Source of the DNA: Vitreoscilla massiliensis | GTDB lineage: Bacteria; Pseudomonadota; Gammaproteobacteria; Burkholderiales; Neisseriaceae | Length of the DNA stretch: 64,000 bases | NCBI RefSeq assembly: GCF_001457815.1 | Contig: NZ_LN898221.1 | Coordinates: forward strand, 1,135,053 to 1,199,052 | Direction of reading: 5' to 3' | Shown here: positions 50,229 to 57,051 of the stretch, piece after piece | Layout: every line of letters starts with the position of its first letter | Numbering within the stretch: the stretch's first letter is position 1 | Position numbers and translations under genes: made by a program | Notes under the pieces: model-generated | Database searches by the model: none | Told to the model about the DNA's origin: nothing | What the model saw: the letters and a program-made list of their open reading frames with translations, nothing else

Positions 50229-50474
50229 ATACCCATAGACTTTACAGGCCGCTTATCTTGCTTTACCAATGCATGCAGTAATACATCGCTTGGTCTTTAT
50301 GTTCTCTGAATCTCATACTGCAAACACTCCTACTCGCCAACCGGCCTTATGTCTACACCGCCAAGGTTTACAAACCACCTAGCCGCTTGTTAAGGTAGGC
50401 TGTGCTGCCGCGCGGTTATGTCGCCTCGATGCAAACACAAGATTCGCCTTTTATCCTAAGCCAATGGACACCAT
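50229..50474. other. spacer after purK
   Basis: The purK-nnrD spacer is 303 bp in total. After the terminator it holds one uptake-like repeat (core 50243-50250) and no gene. Nothing else is seen. Confidence 0.5.
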
Positions 50475-51347
50475 ATGTGGGAAACTTACCAACACTTTGC
50501 CCGACAACATTTTCCTGAACTGTGCCAACAGCGGCCTGTAGACAGCCACAAAGGCACGTTTGGCACGGTGGCCATCATAGGCGGCAATATCGGCATGAGC
50601 GGTGCCGTCATCATGGCGGCGCGAGCGGCATTGAAACTGGGTGCAGGCAAGGTCAAAATCGGTTTCGCCCAAGACAGTTTGCCGCTGCCGGTGCTGGAAA
50701 ACCAGCCTGAAATCATGTTGTATACCGCCGATGCGCTGTTGCAACACCAAGACATCAGCGCTTGGTCTATCGGCTGCGGTTTGGACACGGATACGCGTGC
50801 GCTGCATACCATGCACCTTGCGCGCGAACGCTTCCAAACCGATACCCATGCGCAAGTGGTGTGGGATGCCGATGCCTTGAATCTGTTCAGCCTGCATGAG
50901 GATTTACAGGCCGCCATTCAAAGCCAACACATCATCACCCCTCACCCTACTGAAGCAGCGCGATTGTTGCACACCACGACCGCCAGCATACAGGCAGACC
51001 GCAAGACGGCAGTGGCGCAACTGCAGCAGCGCTTTGGCTGCATCAGCGTGCTCAAAGGCCACCACAGCTTGGTACAGGTCGCAGCACAAAATGCTTATGT
51101 GAACCTCAGTGGCAATGCCGGCTTGGCCACCGCCGGCAGCGGCGATATTCTGTCTGGATTTATGACAAGTTTATTGGCACAAGGAATGGATGCAGACATA
51201 GCTGCACCTGCGGCCGTTTGGCTTCATGCTGCAGCTGCTGAAGTTTTAGCTTTACAAAAGATCGGTCCTATTGGTATGGTAGCTACTGAGTTGATAGATG
51301 CGGCACGTTTCTTGCGTAATCAATTGAGTGTGGCAATTGAGATTTAA
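50475..51347 (+). CDS. nnrD: ADP-dependent NAD(P)H-hydrate dehydratase
   Basis: 290 residues, the YjeF C-terminal domain alone without the epimerase half. GTFGTVAIIGGNIGMSGAVIMAARAALKLGAGKV at about 27-60, TPHPTEAARLL and GNAGLATAGSGDILSG are the ribokinase-like signature blocks. It repairs hydrated NAD(P)H. Uptake-like repeats at 50533 (RPVD) and 50905 (LQAAI) lie within. Confidence 0.95.
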   Translation: MWETYQHFARQHFPELCQQRPVDSHKGTFGTVAIIGGNIGMSGAVIMAARAALKLGAGKVKIGFAQDSLPLPVLENQPEIMLYTADALLQHQDISAWSIGCGLDTDTRALHTMHLARERFQTDTHAQVVWDADALNLFSLHEDLQAAIQSQHIITPHPTEAARLLHTTTASIQADRKTAVAQLQQRFGCISVLKGHHSLVQVAAQNAYVNLSGNAGLATAGSGDILSGFMTSLLAQGMDADIAAPAAVWLHAAAAEVLALQKIGPIGMVATELIDAARFLRNQLSVAIEI

Positions 51348-51454
51348 TTTTTGATTGAACTTATGTTTCATCTGTTTGTCACACTAAGAAGCTAATATGC
51401 CCATATCAGCTTTATTGTATAACTTAATGATAATAACCACGAAAGGAATAAATC

Positions 51455-51589
51455 ATGCAACATCGTCGCAGAATGCAGAACTTTCAAGCCTTATTGCAAC
51501 ACACGAACCGCCGTCAATTGGCAGAAAAAACTCAGCCACAACAACCTGCCCAACCGATAGAAACCCACTTGGTCAGCAGCGGTCGTTAA
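51455..51589 (+). CDS. 44-residue basic small protein
   Basis: A short gene with AAAGGA 7-8 nt before ATG 51455. The product starts MQHRRRMQNFQALLQHTNRRQ and is rich in Arg, Gln, His and Pro. There is no signal peptide. A TATAAC -10-like element lies near 51417 and an intrinsic terminator follows 39 bp after the stop, giving it a full transcription unit of its own. Family unknown; the composition could fit nucleic-acid binding or a small regulatory peptide. Confidence 0.6.
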   Translation: MQHRRRMQNFQALLQHTNRRQLAEKTQPQQPAQPIETHLVSSGR

Positions 51590-51628
51590 GCCATTCGGCA
51601 GAAACACTTAAGTCAGCAACAAAATAGC

Positions 51629-51655
51629 GCCATTCTTTTGAATGGCTTTTATTTT
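51629..51655 (+). terminator. terminator of the small basic gene
   Basis: GCCATTC, TTTT loop, GAATGGC, then TTTTATTTT. Confidence 0.75.
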
Positions 51656-51795
51656 GCCATTTCCTTGCCACAAAGTTCCTTGCTCTAACTTTATTTTTTA
51701 TTCATTCAATGTTAATGTTCTAGGGATTGTGTGCTGCAATATAAATGTGTAACCCACATCGTCTATGCAAGAATTTTGTGTACAAAGGAAAAAGA

Positions 51796-52497
51796 ATGAA
51801 CAAACTGTATCCCGATGCAGCCAGTGCATTGGCTGATGTGATTCAAGACGGCCAAACCTTGGCTGTCGGTGGTTTTGGTTTATGCGGTATCCCTGAAGCC
51901 TTGATTGCGGCTTTGCGCGATACCGGCAAAAAAGAACTGACCTGCATCAGCAACAATGCTGGCGTGGATGGTTTTGGCTTGGGCGTGTTATTGGAAACCC
52001 GCCAAGTGAAAAAAATGATTTCATCTTACGTCGGTGAAAACAAAGAGTTTGAACGCCAATACCTGTCTGGCGAATTGGAAGTGGAATTGACCCCACAAGG
52101 CACTTTGGCCGAAAAATTGCGTTCAGGCGGTGCCGGCATTCCTGCTTTCTATACCCGTACTGGCGTGGGCACACAAATTGCCGATGGCAAAGAAGTGAAA
52201 GTGTTTAACGGTCAAGAATACATCTTGGAAGAAACCTTGGTGGCCGATGTGGCTTTGGTCAAAGCCCAAAAAGCCGACAAAGCAGGCAATTTGGTCTTCA
52301 ACAAAACCGCCCGCAACTTCAATCCAGAATGTGCGATGAGCGGCCGCATCACCATTGTTGAAGTGGAAGAAATTGTGGAAATTGGCGACTTAGACCCAGA
52401 CCACATCCACTTACCCGGCATTTACGTACAACGCATCGTGTTGAATGCCAACCCTGAAAAACGCATTGAAAAACGCACTTTACGCGACGCTGAATAA
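51796..52497 (+). CDS. scoA: 3-oxoacid CoA-transferase subunit A
   Basis: 233 residues from ATG 51796 with AAAGGAAAAAGA upstream. The GGFGLCGIPE motif near residue 23 and the SNNAGVDGFGLG stretch fit succinyl-CoA:3-ketoacid or acetoacetate CoA-transferase alpha subunits. With subunit B it activates acetoacetate. Genes A and B are 11 bp apart, and 3-hydroxybutyrate dehydrogenase follows, so it belongs to ketone-body/PHB use. Confidence 0.95.
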   Translation: MNKLYPDAASALADVIQDGQTLAVGGFGLCGIPEALIAALRDTGKKELTCISNNAGVDGFGLGVLLETRQVKKMISSYVGENKEFERQYLSGELEVELTPQGTLAEKLRSGGAGIPAFYTRTGVGTQIADGKEVKVFNGQEYILEETLVADVALVKAQKADKAGNLVFNKTARNFNPECAMSGRITIVEVEEIVEIGDLDPDHIHLPGIYVQRIVLNANPEKRIEKRTLRDAE

Positions 52498-52508
52498 GGA
52501 GCACAACA

Positions 52509-53138
52509 ATGGCTTGGACACATGATCAAATGGCGCAACGCGCTGCACAAGAATTACAAGACGGTTTTTATGTGAATTTGGGCATTGGTTTGCCTACCAT
52601 GGTGGCCAACCACATTCCTGAAGGTGTGGACGTGTGGTTGCAATCAGAAAATGGCTTGCTCGGCATCGGCGAATTCCCAACCGAAGCGACCATAGACCCA
52701 GATTTGATTAATGCCGGTAAACAAACCGTGACCGCACGCCCAGGCGCCTCATTTTTCTCCAGCTCTGAATCGTTTGCGATGATACGCGGCGGTGCGGTGA
52801 ACTTGGCGATTTTGGGCGCGATGGAAGTGGCTGGCAATGGCGATTTGGCCAACTGGATGATTCCGGGCAAAATGGTCAAAGGCATGGGCGGCGCCATGGA
52901 CTTGGTTGGCGGCGTGCAACGCGTCATCGTGTTGATGGAACATTGCACTAAAAAAGGCGATTCTAAAATCTTGCCAGAATGCACCTTGCCATTGACGGGC
53001 AAGCAAGTGGTGAACCGCATCATCACCGATTTGGGCGTGATGGACATCACTGCTGAAGGCTTGAAATTGGTGGAATTGGCCGATGGTGTGAGCTTCGATG
53101 ATTTACAGGCCGCTACTGCAGTACCTGTGTTGAAATAA
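52509..53138 (+). CDS. scoB: 3-oxoacid CoA-transferase subunit B
   Basis: 209 residues. The catalytic Glu47 is in SENGLLG, where a glutamyl-CoA thioester forms. It dimerises with the A subunit. AAGGAGCAC before the ATG is strong. The uptake-like repeat close to the 3' end encodes LQAAT. Confidence 0.95.
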   Translation: MAWTHDQMAQRAAQELQDGFYVNLGIGLPTMVANHIPEGVDVWLQSENGLLGIGEFPTEATIDPDLINAGKQTVTARPGASFFSSSESFAMIRGGAVNLAILGAMEVAGNGDLANWMIPGKMVKGMGGAMDLVGGVQRVIVLMEHCTKKGDSKILPECTLPLTGKQVVNRIITDLGVMDITAEGLKLVELADGVSFDDLQAATAVPVLK

Positions 53139-53151
53139 GCACTTGTCTCAA

Positions 53152-53173
53152 TCAGGCAGCGTTCGCTGCCTGA
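53152..53173. terminator. hairpin made of two Simonsiella-type uptake-like arms
   Basis: TCAGGCAGCG and CGCTGCCTGA form a 10-bp stem with a TT loop after scoB. The right arm holds GCTGCCTGA(A), the core of the AG-simDUS dialect as I remember it, not the local GCGGCCTGTAAA form. No clear T-run follows. Confidence 0.55.
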
Positions 53174-53256
53174 ACTTCTCCGTTCAATTTTTTCTTATCT
53201 TGCACTGCAACATTTGTGCTAACATAGCTCCAGCCTCTACTCTAAAGGATGGACTC

Positions 53257-54057
53257 ATGGCAACAGAATTAAGCTCTCAATTAGCAGGTAAAGTCGCTTT
53301 GATCACTGGTTCGGCCAGTGGTATCGGTAAAGACATCGCAGAAACCTATGCACAAGCAGGCGCCGCTGTTGGCATCGCCGATTTGAACTTGGCCGGTGCG
53401 CAAGCTACTGCCGATGCCATCAATGCTGCCGGTGGCAAAGCCATCGCCATTGAAATGGATGTAACCAGCGAAGAAGCGGTACAGGCCGGCACTCAAAAAC
53501 TCCTAGATGCTTTTGGTCGCTACGATATTTTGGTTTCCAATGCTGGCATCCAAATCATCGATTCCATCGACAAAATGCCGTACAGCAATTGGAAAAAAAT
53601 GCTCGACATCCATTTGAATGGTGCATTTTTAACCACACAAGCGGCCTTAAAATCCATGTACGCTCAGCCTGAGCCCAGCACCGTAATTTACATGGGCTCA
53701 ATACACTCACATCTGGCTTCGCCATTAAAAGCCCCTTATGTGACCGCCAAACACGCTTTATTGGGATTGGCTCGCACTTTGGCCAAAGAAGGCGCTGCTC
53801 ATGGTGTGCGTTCGTATGTGATTTGTCCCGGCTTTGTGAAAACACCGCTCGTTGAAAAACAAATCCCTGAGCAAGCCCGTGAAAAAGGCATTACCGAAGA
53901 AGAAGTGGTGAAAAACGTGATGCTGGGCAACACGGTTGACGGCGAATTCACCACCACCGACGACATCGCACAATTGGCCTTATTCTTGGCCGCCTTCCCT
54001 ACCGCCGCATTGACAGGTCAATCCTTCATTGCCAGCCACGGTTGGGAAATGAAATAA
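53257..54057 (+). CDS. bdhA: 3-hydroxybutyrate dehydrogenase (SDR)
   Basis: 266 residues from ATG 53257 (AAGGA upstream; the long frame to 53143 is rejected). The Rossmann motif TGSASGIG is at 17-24, NAG follows, and YVTAK near 160 holds the catalytic Tyr and Lys. It oxidises D-3-hydroxybutyrate to acetoacetate with NAD. Stop is 9 bp from the patatin start. Confidence 0.95.
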   Translation: MATELSSQLAGKVALITGSASGIGKDIAETYAQAGAAVGIADLNLAGAQATADAINAAGGKAIAIEMDVTSEEAVQAGTQKLLDAFGRYDILVSNAGIQIIDSIDKMPYSNWKKMLDIHLNGAFLTTQAALKSMYAQPEPSTVIYMGSIHSHLASPLKAPYVTAKHALLGLARTLAKEGAAHGVRSYVICPGFVKTPLVEKQIPEQAREKGITEEEVVKNVMLGNTVDGEFTTTDDIAQLALFLAAFPTAALTGQSFIASHGWEMK

Positions 54058-54066
54058 GGGATACTT

Positions 54067-55299
54067 ATGGCCTTATTAGACACCGTCAAAAAATACGACA
54101 GTGTGGCGCTGCTGCTGCAAGGCGGCGGCGCTTTGGGTTCTTACCAAGCAGGCATTTACGAAGGCTTGCACAATGCCGGCATTAAAATCGACCGCATCAT
54201 GGGCATTTCCATTGGTGCAATTAACTCTGCTTTGATTGCGGGCAATCCACATGGCAAACGCTTGGAAGCCTTGCGCGGCTTTTGGGACAAAATCACCCGC
54301 AACAATTACTCACCCAAAGGCGTGAACCCGTTTCGCTACACCCGCAAAACCTTAGAAACTTTGGACCACATTGATTTGTACGGCCATGCCATGCCGTACA
54401 TCTTTGAAAACGATTTTCTGAAACAGCAATTGCGTGTGGCCGAATCCAGTTTTGAAGCCTTCCGCACCATGCTCGAAGGCCAGCGCGGCTTCTTTAAACC
54501 GCGCGGCTTTATCCCGTTTGATGCCACGCCCAATCACCTCAGCTATTACACCACTGACAAACTCAAGGAAACCTTGGCCGAGTTTGTGGATTTGAAACTG
54601 CTGAACAATCCCAAAAACATGAAGGTATCGGTGGGTGCGGTAAATGTGCGCACTGGCAATTACACGGTGTTCAGCAATGAAACCATGGAATTGACTTTCG
54701 ACCACATCATCGCTTCGGGTGCGTTGCCACCGGGTTTTCCGGCGGTGGAAATTGATGGCGATTATTATTGGGATGGTGGTTTGGTTTCCAATACCCCATT
54801 GGACGATTTAATCGACAGTCCACAGTCGATTAATCAATTGATTTTCCAAGTGGATTTGTGGGATGCGCGCGGCCAAGTGCCGGAAAACCTGATAGGCATA
54901 GATGAACGCATCAAAGACATACAGTATTCAAGCAAAACCCGTTATGCCACCACGGTGATGAAAAAACGCCATACTTTTAATCACTTGGTGAAAGAATTGT
55001 TGAAACACATCCCCGAAGACCAACGCACGGCCGCTTGTTTCAAAGAAGCCGAAGCCATGACTTCGGTGGGCTTTACCAATGTGTTTCAATTAATCTACCG
55101 CAAAAAAGCGTTTGAACGTGGCCACAAAGACTACGAATTCAGTTCACACACCATGTACGAACATTGGAACACTGGCTTAGACGACATCAAAGCCACCTTG
55201 CGCCAAGAGCCTTGGTTTGAGATGTCGACCAATGGTGAAATCTTCGAGCAACACGACATTCATAAAGTGCGTCGTTACAGTTACGACAACGATTTGTAA
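54067..55299 (+). CDS. patatin-like phospholipase (DUF3734 C-terminus)
   Basis: 410 residues. The oxyanion loop GGGALGSYQAG is at 19-29, the nucleophile GISIG at 46-50 (Ser48), and the dyad Asp236 in DGGLVSNTP. The C-terminal part (about 270-410) matches DUF3734. It hydrolyses acyl chains; its tight coupling to bdhA is widespread and may point to PHB-granule lipid or oligomer turnover, by inference. Confidence 0.93.
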   Translation: MALLDTVKKYDSVALLLQGGGALGSYQAGIYEGLHNAGIKIDRIMGISIGAINSALIAGNPHGKRLEALRGFWDKITRNNYSPKGVNPFRYTRKTLETLDHIDLYGHAMPYIFENDFLKQQLRVAESSFEAFRTMLEGQRGFFKPRGFIPFDATPNHLSYYTTDKLKETLAEFVDLKLLNNPKNMKVSVGAVNVRTGNYTVFSNETMELTFDHIIASGALPPGFPAVEIDGDYYWDGGLVSNTPLDDLIDSPQSINQLIFQVDLWDARGQVPENLIGIDERIKDIQYSSKTRYATTVMKKRHTFNHLVKELLKHIPEDQRTAACFKEAEAMTSVGFTNVFQLIYRKKAFERGHKDYEFSSHTMYEHWNTGLDDIKATLRQEPWFEMSTNGEIFEQHDIHKVRRYSYDNDL

Positions 55300-55323
55300 G
55301 CTGTCTGTAACTCTGTATGTATC

Positions 55324-55355
55324 AAAGCGGCCTGTAAACATTTACAGGCCGCTTT
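55324..55355 (+). terminator. hairpin from an inverted repeat pair after the patatin gene
   Basis: Arms of 15 bp (AAAGCGGCCTGTAAA), 2-nt loop, then TTTTG. Plausible terminator for the ketone-body cluster. Confidence 0.75.
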
Positions 55356-55419
55356 TGTATGCCCTGCACTGATGCAACTTCAATATGAATGGCAATCAAC
55401 ACCCACATCCATAACATCC

Positions 55420-55505
55420 ACATGAAATAATATTTACAATTTATTTTATTTATTAAAAACAAATAGATATAATTTATTTAATTCATTTATCATTTAATTA
55501 TCGGT
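55420..55505. promoter_or_regulatory. AT-rich tract upstream of pilU
   Basis: About 85 bp of nearly pure A/T. TATAAT at 55468-55473 may be a -10. AT-rich tracts ahead of pilus genes can act as UP elements or nucleoid-protein sites. The evidence is weak. Confidence 0.35.
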
Positions 55506-55590
55506 ATGATTTCACCAAACAGGTGCGCTATTTGCTGTAAGCATTGCCAATAAGTGACCTGTCACCCAAATAAAATATCAAGAGGAAACA

Positions 55591-56757
55591 ATGCAAATGG
55601 ATCGTGGCCAAGCCTACCAATATGTGTGTGAATTACTGAAAGTGATGTTAAGCCAAAAAAGCAGTGATTTATTCATCACTGCCAACTATCCGCCAGCGAT
55701 GAAAATCGACGGCAAAATGACCAAAGTAGGCCCGCAAAACCTCAGCCCTGCCCATACTTTGGCCTTGGTCAAATCGGTGATGATGGACAAACAAATACAA
55801 GAATTTGAAGCCAGTAAGGAATGCAATTTTGCCATTTCCCCCAATGGCATCGGCCGTTTCCGCGTCAATGCCTTTGTGCAACAAGGCTCTGCCGGCATGG
55901 TGATGCGGGTCATCCCGACCGAATTACCGACCATCGATGGCTTGGGCGCACCGCAGATTTTGAAAGAAGTGGTGATGAGCAAACGCGGTTTGTGCATCTT
56001 GGTTGGCGGCACCGGCTCAGGCAAATCCACCACTTTGGCGGCCATGGTCGATTACCGCAATGAGCATTCGTTTGGCCACATCATCACCATTGAAGACCCG
56101 GTTGAATTTGTGCACCCACACAAAAACTGCGTGGTGATGCAGCGCGAAGTGGGCATAGACACCGACAGTTGGGAAGTGGCATTGAAAAACACCTTACGCC
56201 AAGCACCTGATGTGATTTTGATGGGTGAAATTCGCGATGCCGAAACCATGGAGCACGCAATGGCCTTTGCCGAAACCGGCCATCTGTGTTTGGCCACCTT
56301 GCATGCCAACAGCGCCAACCAAGCCATAGACCGCATCATCAACTTCTTCCCCGAAGAGCGCCACCAACAGTTGTTAATGGATTTGTCTTTGAATTTGCGC
56401 GGCATGATTTCGCAGCGCTTAATCCCCAAAAAAGACAGCAAAGGCCGCGCCGCCGCCGTGGAAATCATGCTCAATACTCCATTGATTTCGGAATTGATTT
56501 TCAAAGGCGAAACAGGCGAAATCAAGGAAATCATGAAAAAAAGCCGCGAATTTGGCATGCAAACCTTCGACCAAGCCTTGGAAGATTTGTATAACGACGG
56601 CAAAATCAGCTATGAAGAAGCCTTGCGCAATGCCGATTCGGTCAATGATTTGCGCCTGTCCATCAAACTTAAGAGCAATATCAATGAGCCAAACGACCCC
56701 TTGTCATCCCTGAATTTAATGGATGATGCCGCCTTAGCAGAATCACTCAATTCATAG
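55591..56757 (+). CDS. pilU: twitching-motility ATPase PilU (PilT family)
   Basis: 388 residues. Walker A GGTGSGKST is at 139-147, Walker B DVILMGEIRD near 204-213, with the HANSANQAIDRIINFFPEERH His-box and the Asp-box nearby. PilT/PilU hexamers retract type IV pili. Compared with PilT, the C-terminus is longer and acidic (NEPNDPLSSLNLMDDAAL), which points to PilU. Retraction motors power DNA uptake in Neisseriales, so it pairs functionally with the uptake-like repeats. AGAGGAAACA is the ribosome-binding site. Confidence 0.93.
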   Translation: MQMDRGQAYQYVCELLKVMLSQKSSDLFITANYPPAMKIDGKMTKVGPQNLSPAHTLALVKSVMMDKQIQEFEASKECNFAISPNGIGRFRVNAFVQQGSAGMVMRVIPTELPTIDGLGAPQILKEVVMSKRGLCILVGGTGSGKSTTLAAMVDYRNEHSFGHIITIEDPVEFVHPHKNCVVMQREVGIDTDSWEVALKNTLRQAPDVILMGEIRDAETMEHAMAFAETGHLCLATLHANSANQAIDRIINFFPEERHQQLLMDLSLNLRGMISQRLIPKKDSKGRAAAVEIMLNTPLISELIFKGETGEIKEIMKKSREFGMQTFDQALEDLYNDGKISYEEALRNADSVNDLRLSIKLKSNINEPNDPLSSLNLMDDAALAESLNS

Positions 56758-56778
56758 GCATAAATTAACCTAATTTAA

Positions 56779-56818
56779 TGCCACAAATGGTCAGAAAACG
56801 CATTTGTGGTATTTTTTT
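56779..56818 (+). terminator. pilU intrinsic terminator
   Basis: ATGCCACAAATG and CATTTGTGGTAT pair (one wobble) with an 11-nt loop, then a T-run. Confidence 0.88.
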
Positions 56819-56881
56819 CACGCTTCAAAAGCCTGCCCTACCTACCTCTTAGATTCTTACACGACCACTGCCGCTTCAAGT

Positions 56882-56910
56882 TTGACTCAATATCCCAATT
56901 TACATAAAGT
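56882..56910 (+). promoter_or_regulatory. candidate promoter of the giant adhesin
   Basis: TTGACT at 56882-56887 and TAAAGT at 56905-56910 are spaced by 17 bp, 142 bp before the ATG. No homopolymer or short tandem repeat able to cause promoter phase variation was seen between them and the start. Confidence 0.4.
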
Positions 56911-57051
56911 GTCTATATTCAGGCACTAATATTGCATATCAATTACATAATTAAATTGCATGTTTTTGATTTTTATCATTGATTTTTCCACATAAAGCTC
57001 ACATTACAAATCTTTCCTATGCTTTATGTGCTCAATTGAAGGAAGCCAACC

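Larger units (their letters stand above)
1315..55350. repeat. dispersed uptake-like repeat, consensus GCGGCCTGTAAA (all cores)
   Basis: 58 exact cores were found by eye. Plus strand (GGCCTGTA) starts: 2537, 2846, 4286, 6206, 6571, 8060, 8433, 8856, 9748, 11318, 12453, 16083, 18826, 22512, 24241, 24293, 24483, 24654, 24801, 26827, 27506, 28658, 29246, 33342, 34776, 35731, 37748, 39025, 41049, 41624, 42800, 44597, 50533, 55329. Minus strand (TACAGGCC) starts: 1315, 2552, 2861, 6545, 8029, 11333, 13491, 14250, 16486, 18789, 19276, 24316, 26209, 30923, 35743, 46979, 48384, 49525, 50131, 50243, 50905, 53104, 53480, 55343. Most are preceded by GC and followed by AA. None lies in the adhesin. Small miscounts are possible. 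Confidence 0.85.
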
